Shown piece by piece: positions 17,401 through 23,347 of a stretch of 23,347 nucleotides of DNA. The notes below the pieces were generated by a model. It searched no databases and was not told where the DNA came from. It saw only the letters and a program-made list of their open reading frames with translations. Position numbers and translations under genes: made by a program. Numbering within the stretch: position 1 is the first letter of the stretch; each line of letters starts with the position of its first letter. Origin of the DNA: CAYGHG01 sp964349515 (GTDB lineage Bacteria; Oederibacteriota; PGYV01; CAYGHG01); the NCBI GenBank assembly GCA_964349515.1, contig CAYGHG010000033.1:1-23347 (forward strand), read 5' to 3'.

Positions 17401-18229
17401 CAAACCAAAAACATTTACCGAGCTTGTTTTCATAGCAGGGCTGTCTCACGGCACCGACGTGTGGATGGGAAACGCAAAAGACCTGATCATTAATAAGACT
17501 GCGACGCTCAAGGAAGTGATATCGGTCAGGGACGACATAATGAATTATCTGATTTCAAAGGGGCTTCCTAAAGGAGTTTCTTTTAAAATTACAGAGCAGG
17601 TGAGAAAAGGAAAAGGGCTGAACCCTTCCGACGAGGAAATAATGATAAAACATAAAGTACCGGACTGGTATATAGCTTCGTGCAAAAAAATAAAGTACAT
17701 GTTCCCAAAGGCGCACGCGGTGGCATATGCCATGATGTCTGTCAGGATCGCCTACATAAAAGTGCACCACCCGCCCCATTTTTACGCCGATTATTTCAAC
17801 AGGGCTGACGACGGTTTTGAATACGAGTACCTGCTGCTAAATACTGACACTGCCAGAAAGAAACTGCGGGAAATCAAGATGACAAAAGAGCAGGACAGAA
17901 AGAAAAAAGACGAGACCAGAATGGAGGTTTTGGAAGTGTTGTTTGAGATGCGTGAGAGGGGCGTTGAGTTCTCGCCGGTTTCGCTCTACGAATCAAATCC
18001 TGTGCGTTTTACGGTGCAAGACGGCAGGGTGCTTCCGCCGCTTACCGTCATACCCCAGCTTGGAAAAGTCGCCGCGGAGCAGCTTGCCTGCGAACGCGAA
18101 AAAGGAAAGTTCAGTTCGGTTGAGGACCTTATAAAGCGCACCAAACTGAACAAGAATGTAATTGAATTTATGAAAGACAAAGGGATAGTAAAGGGCCTGC
18201 CGCAGTCTGACCAGGCAGTGCTTTTTTAA
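14447..18229 (+). CDS. polC: PolC-type DNA polymerase III alpha subunit lacking the exonuclease domain
   Basis: A 1260-residue replicative polymerase of the PolC class. The N-terminal domain (1 to about 190) is followed by an OB-fold (about 215-310) and a PHP domain whose likely metal ligands are His322, His324, Asp355, His356, Glu415, His443, Cys493, Asp566 and His568. In PolC an exonuclease of about 190 residues normally interrupts the PHP domain. Here only about 27 residues, rich in Lys and Glu, separate Glu415 from His443, and no exonuclease motif is seen. A zinc-finger pair (C738/C741, C761/C764) precedes the palm aspartates D790 and D792 in VPDIDLNFSGEYQ and D913. The helix-hairpin-helix region and a QAVLF end, a beta-clamp-type motif, follow. 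ATG 14447 has GAAAGG 6 bases upstream; an earlier in-frame start at 14375 lies in the previous gene. Confidence 0.95.
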   Translation: MKNEDFIIYIDEAKTKEKIIPLFEGKFPAGETGLISFSGIEVCGGKNGQAAFIGISLSGIVSPEIFSIIGSAVESASAVPVIFRIKFDDSMPSADIVAAYWGLFAESLGEEGAILEHAKPCVEGGKLTIKCVGGLLASAASDDKFRFNVKRGVKSFFGRELEVLFEICGADEKPLPAESYTAKVTVGAADDTTESEVIKEEEIKGKLTPVEDVSQEGRYILEGRIFTTDNCVREFTGRKNGETYLRVTFYLTDERDTVKLFCFLKPGDYLGKMIKKIKYARVSAEAKYDERDGEITGRVTRINILKPETRKDGAAEKRCELHAHTKMSAMDGLLGVESYVETALAWNMPAFAVTDHGVAHAFPEMFKTVTGNLKKKYPEIFSYEENGKMKDRPLDEAYRMCIEQKGSPKLIFGMEGYLVEDRHAKPPKKEDKEEKEEKVKPWHIIILAKNKTGLQNLYKIISKSHIHYFYKKPRIPRSLLMEHREGLILGSACWMGEVYQAFLRNEPEEKITEISRLYDYFEIQPDTNNTFLVKKGEVSLSGLHDINRKIIALAKKEGKPFVATCDAHFRDKNDRRYREFLMLAMGFSESDAEVYLRNTDEMLEEFKYLGEADARAAVIENSNRVASMIEPGMIPVPEKLNPPAVADADERIRGAARERALELYGENIHPEVKARLDRELDAVIGNKFSVLYLIAMEMVKKSNAEGYIVGSRGSVGSSYAAYLCGITEVNPLKAHYMCRPCGHFEFADTDLAGVDLPDKKCPKCGVKMMKDGFNIPFETFMGFKGDKVPDIDLNFSGEYQERIHKFVIDMFGEKQVFRAGTIGTLQESAVRKDFMNKYMEKAGVRLKEAEKTRLAMGCKDVKRSTGQHPGGLMLVPEGRDIHEFTPVQLDKDKKGFCTHFDYHYIHDALVKIDALGHQMPTSFKHLCDALKVKFEEIPLDDGPTMQLFSSLKSLGVDASNYDLPIGTLGVPEYGTQFSRGMLNDTKPKTFTELVFIAGLSHGTDVWMGNAKDLIINKTATLKEVISVRDDIMNYLISKGLPKGVSFKITEQVRKGKGLNPSDEEIMIKHKVPDWYIASCKKIKYMFPKAHAVAYAMMSVRIAYIKVHHPPHFYADYFNRADDGFEYEYLLLNTDTARKKLREIKMTKEQDRKKKDETRMEVLEVLFEMRERGVEFSPVSLYESNPVRFTVQDGRVLPPLTVIPQLGKVAAEQLACEREKGKFSSVEDLIKRTKLNKNVIEFMKDKGIVKGLPQSDQAVLF

Positions 18230-18238
18230 AGCCGCGCT

Positions 18239-20206
18239 ATGGTCAGGACAAATTATTTTCTTCACTCATTGCTGTTTATAGCGGCGCTGGCGGGTTTTCT
18301 CATCCATCCTGTTTTCTTTGCATCTTCAATCCCCTGGGAAGCCGCATTTCTTGCCGCGTGCTGCCTGCCGCTGGGGCTTTACGCTTCATTCAGCCTGAAA
18401 ACTGACGGAAAAAAAGCTGCGGCACTTGCCCTGTTTTTCGCAGGGCTCGTGTTTCTTTCCTGGGGGCAGTATGTGTTTTCTTTCTTCATACAAAAATTAA
18501 AGCCGCAGGCTGTATTGCTGATGTTGTGTGGTATGGCGCTTTTTGCCTGTGCGGTGTATTTAATAACGGATGAGGTTTTAAAATCTGCATCAAAAAACCC
18601 GGGCCGGGCTGCCGCGTGGGAGATTTGGGCGGTATCAGCGCTGTTTGTTTTCGCGCTTGCCATAAGATTTGCATATCTTGGAACTCTGCCCGCGGGCGTG
18701 TGGTTTGACGAGGCGCAAAACGGCAATGAAGTGAGGGCCATACTTGAAGGAAAACTGCCCGGAGTATTCATAACCCGCTTCACACAGATGCCCGCGATGT
18801 TTTTTTATCTTGCCGCGCCTTTTGCGCATATTTTTGGGGCGGATATTTCCGGCATCAGGGCGGTTTCGGCGCTTTTGGGCGCACTCAGCATACCTGTGTT
18901 TTACTTTCTGCTCCGGTTGATTTTCAAGGATCCTGCGACGGCTTTGGCCGGCGCTCTTTTGCTTTGCTGCTCCCGCTGGCACATAACTTTTTCCAGAGTG
19001 GCTTTTCTCGGAATGCAGACGCTTCTGCTTGAAATAATATTTTTGTACCTGTACCTTAAGGCCATGGAAAAAGGTTCAAAGATTGCCGCAGCTGCCGGGG
19101 GAGTAACCCTTGGGCTTCTTGCCTATACTTTCAGCGCGGCGTATTTTGTATTTATTTTCACGGCGCTCCATCTTGCGTACAGCGCGGTAAAGGGGCTGCC
19201 GGATTTTTTAAGAAAAAAGGCTCTGACTGCGGCTGTGATGGCCGGTTCGGCATTTATAGTGTGCCTGCCGATATTGTCATACGCCGCGGCCAACAAGGAG
19301 GATTTTTCCAGAAGGGCAAGGGACGTCAGCGTCATGAATGACATAAAAAGGGAAAAAAGCGCCGCTCCGCTTTTTAAAAACATAAAAGCATACCTGCTCA
19401 TGTTTAATTTTGAGGGGGACTACAACGGCAGGCATAATTTGTACAAAAAACCCATGCTTGATAACGCGTCAGGAATAATGCTTGCCGCAGGGGCGGCTGC
19501 GGCTCTTGTTCTCGCGCCTCTCGGCTTTTTTGCAGTGCTTCTTTTAGTGATGCTGTCAGCAGGAATTGCGACTATTACCATAGAGGCGCCTCAGGCTTAC
19601 AGGGTGATAGGCGTAATACCTGCGGTTTACGTTCTTATTACAGGCGCGCTTTTTGTGTCAGGCAGGGTGCTTTCCGCGCTTTCGGGGAAAAGGCTGTACT
19701 ATTTTATACTAATAGGGGTTTTCAGCGTCTCTGTATCGGCTGTGAACCTGTATAATTATTTCGGGCTGTACCCGAAAGACCGCGCCGCGTATATGTCGTT
19801 TTCTCCTGAGGCAAACGAGATAGCAAGCCTTATAATGAAAGAGGGCGGCAGATATTATTCGTTAATATCAAGGGCACACGGACTGTATGGTTTTCACGGC
19901 TGGGAGCAGACAATAATACTCAGATTTAAACTGAAAAAAGATTATGAGTATGCATTTATGACTGATAATACGGCGGTAGGCCGGGGCAGCCTCGCGGAAA
20001 AAGAGGGGCTGCTCGTCATAACGAGGCCCGTTGAAGCTGCTTTGAATGATATTCTGGGCAGGAATTATCCGCGGGCGCGTAAAGAAGAACACTATCACAA
20101 GACTGACAGCCACGTGAGTTTTTACGCCTGGTATATCGACAAAGCGGATGTTCTGACGGAAGGCAGAGGCCAAAAGCCGGTAATATACTTAAAACAGGAG
20201 AATTGA
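18239..20206 (+). CDS. GT-C family membrane glycosyltransferase (GT39/ArnT/PMT-like)
   Basis: A 655-residue protein with about a dozen hydrophobic segments and a C-terminal soluble part. The GT-C fold landmark is an acidic motif in the first large periplasmic loop, WFDEAQNG, with Asp157 and Glu158. Next comes a loop with RFTQMPAMFFYLAAP, then ISGIRAVSALLGALSIPVFY, typical of GT39/ArnT-like enzymes. Such proteins transfer a sugar from a polyprenyl-phosphate carrier to protein Ser/Thr or to lipid on the outer face of the inner membrane. The acceptor is unknown; the Thr-rich protein at the left end is a tempting but unproved candidate. The ATG lies 9 bases after the polC stop with no visible ribosome site, so translation may depend on coupling. 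The next gene starts 1 base after its stop. Confidence 0.82.
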   Translation: MVRTNYFLHSLLFIAALAGFLIHPVFFASSIPWEAAFLAACCLPLGLYASFSLKTDGKKAAALALFFAGLVFLSWGQYVFSFFIQKLKPQAVLLMLCGMALFACAVYLITDEVLKSASKNPGRAAAWEIWAVSALFVFALAIRFAYLGTLPAGVWFDEAQNGNEVRAILEGKLPGVFITRFTQMPAMFFYLAAPFAHIFGADISGIRAVSALLGALSIPVFYFLLRLIFKDPATALAGALLLCCSRWHITFSRVAFLGMQTLLLEIIFLYLYLKAMEKGSKIAAAAGGVTLGLLAYTFSAAYFVFIFTALHLAYSAVKGLPDFLRKKALTAAVMAGSAFIVCLPILSYAAANKEDFSRRARDVSVMNDIKREKSAAPLFKNIKAYLLMFNFEGDYNGRHNLYKKPMLDNASGIMLAAGAAAALVLAPLGFFAVLLLVMLSAGIATITIEAPQAYRVIGVIPAVYVLITGALFVSGRVLSALSGKRLYYFILIGVFSVSVSAVNLYNYFGLYPKDRAAYMSFSPEANEIASLIMKEGGRYYSLISRAHGLYGFHGWEQTIILRFKLKKDYEYAFMTDNTAVGRGSLAEKEGLLVITRPVEAALNDILGRNYPRARKEEHYHKTDSHVSFYAWYIDKADVLTEGRGQKPVIYLKQEN

Positions 20207-20207
20207 G

Positions 20208-21281
20208 ATGAAAAAACTTACTGTACTATTTTTGATTTTTTTCTGCACTGCAGTTTATGCGCAGGACACGGAAGCGAATAAAGCGCAGATTAAAAGCGGG
20301 GAGATTACCCTGACATATCTCGCGAAAATCAAAGCGCACCTGCCATACAAACAGCCTGATTTTGGATGGAGGGTGGAGTCCTCGTTTCCAACAAGGGTGA
20401 GGGAGTTTCTTCTTGAAGCCTCACACATCAATTTCAGCGATAAGGGGATTCAGGAGGCCTGCGCCGCGATAGAGGAAAAATTTGACGTCAACAGGAGAAA
20501 AAACGCTGTAAATATAGTTAAGGCGGTAAAGGAATTCATAAATGAAAACATAAATGACAGGGTGCCTGTGGCTGAACCGTCGAAAAGCAGGCGTTCTTCA
20601 TATTACACAGCCGCCAAAGTACTCGCCCAAAAAGAGGGCAATGACATAGAACGCTGCAGGCTGGCTGTGGCAATGCTGAGGCATATGAAGATACCGGCGC
20701 AGACAGTGGGGCTCGGCGGGGCATATGACGTGGAATATTTTATTAAACCGCTTCAGGGTGACACGGGGTGGTATCTGATGGGATTGACAGATGCGGCTCC
20801 TCACGAGTTTGGAAGATTTGTTGAGCCGGTGGAGTGGTATCCCATCACAGCATCGGAGCTTCTGGACGAAGAGTGGGAAGGCGGAGGGCTGTTTATAGAG
20901 AGGATTTCAATGAAAAGCGGCAGGTTTGATGCTGATCTTAAAGGGGCGAAAGAATTCTTTGACAAATCGCTCGAAGAGGGCTACCCGGTGGATTTGGACG
21001 GCGCGACTGTTTCCGCGAGGGATTACTTTGTCCTGCGGGAGATAAAATACCGGGTGTACTTTGAGCAGGATAAATTTGAAATAAATTTCACCCTGCCTTT
21101 TAACAACAGGGACACATTCAAAAAAGGGATTGAACGGGGCACCTTTAAGGTGGCCGCATACAGCCTGACAACAGGCGAAGGCCTTAAAGCAATCTACAAA
21201 AGAGCCCACACCTTCGCCAAGCCCCCGCAGGAAGGGATGATATACTACCTGCCGGTGAGGTTTGAAGGGGTGGGAGAGTAA
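20208..21281 (+). CDS. secreted transglutaminase-like protein, probably catalytically inactive
   Basis: A 357-residue protein with a clear signal peptide (MKKLTVLFLIFFCTAVYAQ, cleavage probably after the Ala at residue 18), so it is likely periplasmic or exported. Residues about 98-170 resemble the helical core of transglutaminase-like domains: a helix VNIVKAVKEFINENI, then AAKVLAQKEGND, then VAMLRHMKIPAQTVGL, which matches the ALLRAxGIPAR pattern. The position of the catalytic Cys, 12 residues before the conserved Arg158, is Asp146 here, and no HAWxE histidine motif follows. Cys150 is four residues away and would not fit the usual geometry. I see no other recognised domain in the C-terminal half. 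AGGAG at 20196-20200 serves the ATG, 1 base after the glycosyltransferase stop. The fold assignment is by pattern only. Confidence 0.6.
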   Translation: MKKLTVLFLIFFCTAVYAQDTEANKAQIKSGEITLTYLAKIKAHLPYKQPDFGWRVESSFPTRVREFLLEASHINFSDKGIQEACAAIEEKFDVNRRKNAVNIVKAVKEFINENINDRVPVAEPSKSRRSSYYTAAKVLAQKEGNDIERCRLAVAMLRHMKIPAQTVGLGGAYDVEYFIKPLQGDTGWYLMGLTDAAPHEFGRFVEPVEWYPITASELLDEEWEGGGLFIERISMKSGRFDADLKGAKEFFDKSLEEGYPVDLDGATVSARDYFVLREIKYRVYFEQDKFEINFTLPFNNRDTFKKGIERGTFKVAAYSLTTGEGLKAIYKRAHTFAKPPQEGMIYYLPVRFEGVGE

Positions 21282-21333
21282 ACAACGGCAATAAAGCACA
21301 ACCGCATACTTTACGGAAGAGGTATAATTACCT

Positions 21334-21376
21334 TTTATTTACAATTCCGGTGCCTGACCCCGGAATTGTAAATAAA
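21334..21376 (+). repeat. REP-like hairpin, left copy, flanking the RAYT gene
   Basis: A perfect 17-bp inverted repeat (21334-21350 and 21360-21376) encloses the 9-base loop TGCCTGACC. Its centre reads AATTCCGGTGCCTGACCCC. The same sequence in the opposite orientation lies just after the transposase gene; the inner 39 bases match with one difference in the core. Confidence 0.9.
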
Positions 21377-21380
21377 TAAG

Positions 21381-21409
21381 TTGAAAATCAAAATAACATA
21401 ATGTAACAT
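21381..21409 (+). promoter_or_regulatory. weak candidate promoter for the transposase
   Basis: TTGAAA at 21381-21386 and TAACAT at 21404-21409 with a 17-bp spacer, between the left hairpin and the transposase start. Both boxes deviate from consensus. A further stem, TGCCC (21468-21472) with GGGCA (21481-21485), lies just before the ribosome site and may limit translation. Confidence 0.25.
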
Positions 21410-21504
21410 ACACTCAAATAAAACTCGTAGAGGGGTTTTAATAATCCTTAAAAATAAGCGGTTTTACTGCCCTTATGCGTGGGCATGCCGTTATGGAGGG
21501 TTAA

Positions 21505-22473
21505 ATGAGCAGGGACCACAGGATACAAATATCGGGAATTGTTTATCACGTCTTCACGCGCGGTAATGAAAAAATGCGCATTTATAAAGACGTGTCTGAC
21601 AGAAAGTTTTTCCTTAAGCTGCTTGGGATTGCACTTCAAAAATACAAGTTTGAGCTTTACGCCTATGTTCTTATGTCAAACCATTATCACCTTTTGATAA
21701 AGCCGGGCCCGGAGGCGGCTCTCTCCAAGATAATGCAGTATATAAATGGGAGGTATGCGGCAAGGTTTAATTGGAAATATGACAGGGTAGGGCATGTTTT
21801 TGAAAAACGATACAGCAATCCGGCCGTGGAAGAGAGTGATTATCTGTTGGAAACGGTAAGGTATATTCACCTGAATCCTGTCAGAAAGGGAATGGTTAAA
21901 GCACCGGAAGACTTTGAGTGGAGCAGTCACAACGAATACATAGGAAGACAAAAGACAGGGATTATAAACTCTGATTTCATTCTTGGAAAATTTGGCAGTA
22001 CAGAGGGTGAAAAATTGCGTGAATTCATTGATTTTGTAGGACATTCAACGTGCATTACCGCTGTTGAGGATGCTGCAATAAGGATAGACAGGCTGATTAC
22101 CGGAGGGCGGGAGTTTGCGGGAGAGATTTTTGAGAAAGCAAAAAAGCTGAATCTGAAAGTGCCAAAATGGAGGTTCAGGATTGACGAGGGCAGGCCTGAA
22201 CAGATTATACAAAAGACCTGCGATGTTTTTGAGGTGGAACCGCGGGAGATGAAGGTAAAAAAGGGCAGGTGGAACAGGGCGAAAAAAGCCGCAATATATT
22301 TAATGTGGAAGAAAACCAGTCTTTCTCCGCAGGAAATCTCGGCACATTTCAATAATATACACCACTCAAACATAAAGCGAGTCATAGCCTCGGCTGATAA
22401 AGAAATGATGACAGACGGTGTATTCGCAAGCAGAATGAAGTACCTGTGCGCATACGATTTTAAAAAGGTATAA
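21505..22473 (+). CDS. REP-associated tyrosine transposase (RAYT) with DnaA-domain-IV-like C-terminus
   Basis: A 322-residue Y1-type (IS200-like, HUH) transposase of the RAYT group. The N-terminal part has ISGIVYHVFTRGNEK, the HUH metal motif His60-Tyr61-His62 in SNHYHLLI, and the Tyr region YLLETVRYIHLNPVRKG (113-129), where Tyr113 or Tyr120 is the candidate nucleophile. Residues about 228-300 resemble the DNA-binding domain IV of DnaA: GRWNRAKKAAIYLMWKKT, LSPQEISAHF and HHSNIKRVI, matching the RDHSTV helix. GGAGGG at 21495-21500 serves the ATG. Inverted hairpins lie on both sides, and the right one begins directly after the stop codon. RAYTs are thought to mobilise REP sequences by cutting single-stranded hairpin DNA. 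All visible motifs are intact, so it may be active. Confidence 0.93.
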   Translation: MSRDHRIQISGIVYHVFTRGNEKMRIYKDVSDRKFFLKLLGIALQKYKFELYAYVLMSNHYHLLIKPGPEAALSKIMQYINGRYAARFNWKYDRVGHVFEKRYSNPAVEESDYLLETVRYIHLNPVRKGMVKAPEDFEWSSHNEYIGRQKTGIINSDFILGKFGSTEGEKLREFIDFVGHSTCITAVEDAAIRIDRLITGGREFAGEIFEKAKKLNLKVPKWRFRIDEGRPEQIIQKTCDVFEVEPREMKVKKGRWNRAKKAAIYLMWKKTSLSPQEISAHFNNIHHSNIKRVIASADKEMMTDGVFASRMKYLCAYDFKKV

Positions 22474-22474
22474 G

Positions 22475-22519
22475 TTCTATTTACAATTCGGGGGTCAGGC
22501 ACCGGAATTGTAAATAGAA
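22475..22519 (+). repeat. REP-like hairpin, right copy, inverted relative to the left one
   Basis: Arms 22475-22489 and 22505-22519 form a perfect 15-bp stem (TTCTATTTACAATTC and its complement). The centre reads GGGGGTCAGGCACCG, the reverse complement of the left copy's centre with one substitution. It starts 2 bases after the transposase stop codon. Confidence 0.9.
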
Positions 22520-22736
22520 TTGATGGGGGGGGATGATTATTGAGGCGGGAATGAGGGATGTGAAAAAATAACGGAAAATGGCATAGTGTTGCGGAACAAA
22601 TAGTATCGAGTTCAAGAAAAGACGAGCTCAAAGGTTTGAAAGTATGTTTAAACGTGCATAGATATAACGGCGACAACCAACGCCGTGTTTTGAACACAAT
22701 TATTCCCGTACGGAAATAAAATATGGAGGGATTATT
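22520..22736. other. intergenic region, no gene found
   Basis: It contains a run of 8 or more G near 22524, and a 6-bp stem ACGGCG/CGCCGT (22667-22672 and 22681-22686, 8-base loop) followed by GTTTTG, a weak terminator-like form. No ORF, tRNA or clear promoter is visible. Confidence 0.5.
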
Positions 22737-22778
22737 TTGCTTTCGGAAAATGATGGAGTAAGGATTAAAAAAAGTTGA
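22737..22778 (+). pseudogene. probable out-of-frame N-terminus of the GNAT gene
   Basis: TTG 22737 with GGAGGG six bases upstream opens LLSENDGVRIKKS and stops at TGA 22776-22778. VRIKK fits the first beta-strand of GNAT proteins. The A7 homopolymer at 22767-22773 is a natural slip site that would restore the frame into the downstream acetyltransferase. Confidence 0.45.
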
Positions 22779-23200
22779 ATCTAAAGAACACACCGGACAT
22801 ATTCTCGGCTCAGGTAAAGTACATGCTTGAAACATACCAGTCTGAAAAAAACATTACCGAAGAGATTTCGCGAGGTGTGGAGTATTACATACTTATATCG
22901 GACGGGGAGGATGCGGGGTATTTGGCTTTTGAAAAGCAGTATGAAGGGTTGTACTTAAGCAAACTTTATGTGCTGAAAGCATTACGCAGTAAAGGGTTTG
23001 GCAGGTTTATGGCGGAGTTTGTGGAGGAGCGTGCGGCGCAGATGGGGTTAAAAAAAATATTTCTGCATGTTAATAAAAACAATACGGGCTCGATAAAAGC
23101 TTATGAAAAGATGGGGTATGTAAAAACAATCGAACGGCTGAAAGACATAGGCGGCGGGTTTGTGATGGACGATTATGTGATGGAAAAGGATTTAGGATGA
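22775..23200 (+). CDS. GNAT-family N-acetyltransferase, N-terminus uncertain
   Basis: A 141-residue reading frame with the GNAT acetyl-CoA site: beta-strand LYLSKLYVLKALRSKGFGRF, where Arg71 to Gly76 gives the RxxGxG loop, and motif B VNKNNTGSIKAYEKMGY (99-115). It probably transfers an acetyl group to an amine; the substrate is unknown. The open frame begins with a TTG right after an in-frame TAA and has no ribosome site. In another frame, TTG 22737 follows GGAGGG (22725-22730) and encodes LLSENDGVRIKK, which looks like a GNAT beginning, but it ends at TGA 22776. One extra A in the A7 run at 22767-22773 would join the two. The gene may be frameshifted in nature or by sequencing error. Confidence 0.8.
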   Translation: MNLKNTPDIFSAQVKYMLETYQSEKNITEEISRGVEYYILISDGEDAGYLAFEKQYEGLYLSKLYVLKALRSKGFGRFMAEFVEERAAQMGLKKIFLHVNKNNTGSIKAYEKMGYVKTIERLKDIGGGFVMDDYVMEKDLG

Positions 23201-23256
23201 AAAGGAAATACGCGTAAATTTGGACTTGAAGGCTCAAAAACACGCTCCTCGTCTGT

Positions 23257-23276
23257 CCTCCCGCGAAGGTGAGAGG
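23257..23276. repeat. imperfect palindrome in terminal intergenic region
   Basis: CCTCCCGCGAAGGTGAGAGG folds as a stem of about 4 plus 3 pairs with one mismatch. It has no T-tract on either side and could be a dispersed repeat. The rest of 23201-23347 shows no gene; AGGAG close to the right edge may belong to a gene that starts beyond the window. Confidence 0.25.
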
Positions 23277-23347
23277 AATTAGGGCAAAAAAAATAACACA
23301 CCATTACATACAACAAAAAAGTTTTATATGTTGAATAACAGGAGTGT

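Larger units (their letters stand above)
21334..22519 (+). mobile_element. RAYT unit with terminal inverted hairpins
   Basis: One transposase gene between two 39-base hairpin sequences in inverted orientation (21336-21374 and 22478-22516), which I take as the element or its REP pair. No target-site duplication is apparent at the outer edges. The element separates the long operon from the GNAT gene. Confidence 0.75.

Noticed and set aside
21323..21328. TATAAT as a transposase promoter
   Set aside because: A perfect -10 match, but no -35 at a proper distance and no extended -10; it also lies before the left hairpin.
21927..22835. 302-residue open frame on the minus strand across the transposase and its right hairpin
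   Set aside because: It is antisense to a transposase with clear motifs, has low-complexity Ser/Phe/Ile-rich content and no recognisable domain.

Overview
This window looks like part of a contig from an uncultured, probably Gram-negative bacterium. The surface protein at the left edge, a sigma-54 factor, a transposase of the REP-associated type and the scaffold-style N gaps all fit a draft or metagenome-derived genome. It is not an obvious Firmicute, yet it carries a PolC-type replicase and an HPr kinase. I cannot name the phylum with confidence; a candidate phylum in the Elusimicrobiota/Omnitrophota/Goldbacteria neighbourhood is only a guess. Every gene I can support is on the + strand.

Layout. 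(1) 1-2008: the C-terminal part of a very Thr-rich surface protein, built from a 24-bp repeat that broke the assembly twice (two runs of exactly 100 N), ending in two FlgD-like Ig domains. (2) 2032-4237: a promoter, then bioY (biotin transporter S-component) and rpoN (sigma-54). (3) 4252-10145: a second, similar promoter, then hpf, ptsN-like EIIA, hprK, yvcK and a complete mannose-family PTS permease (EIIA, EIIB, EIIC, EIID). (4) 10160-12168: HPr and enzyme I. (5) 12165-14432: galU and a CoA-disulfide-reductase-like flavoprotein. (6) 14447-18229: PolC-type DNA polymerase III alpha subunit with no exonuclease insert. (7) 18239-21281: a GT-C membrane glycosyltransferase and a secreted transglutaminase-like protein that seems to lack its catalytic residues. 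(8) 21334-22519: a REP-associated tyrosine transposase (RAYT) between two hairpins in inverted orientation. (9) 22737-23200: a GNAT acetyltransferase with a probable broken or frameshifted N-terminus. The last 147 bases are intergenic.

How the genes work together. From hpf to the transglutaminase-like gene, 15 genes run head to tail with gaps of at most about 42 bases and several 1-4 base overlaps, which suggests one long transcription unit or a few nested ones. PEP phosphate would pass from EI to HPr (His16) and on to the Man-family EIIA/EIIB for sugar uptake through EIIC/EIID, or to the PtsN-like EIIA for regulation. HprK would phosphorylate HPr at Ser47 to link this flow to metabolic state. 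The rpoN-hpf-ptsN order resembles the proteobacterial PTS-Ntr cluster, while hprK next to yvcK recalls Gram-positive carbon regulation, so the locus reads as a hybrid.

The items most worth a second look are the exonuclease-free PolC with a complete-looking PHP metal site, and the RAYT with a DnaA-domain-IV-like C-terminus whose flanking hairpin arms contain a DnaA-box-like 9-mer.
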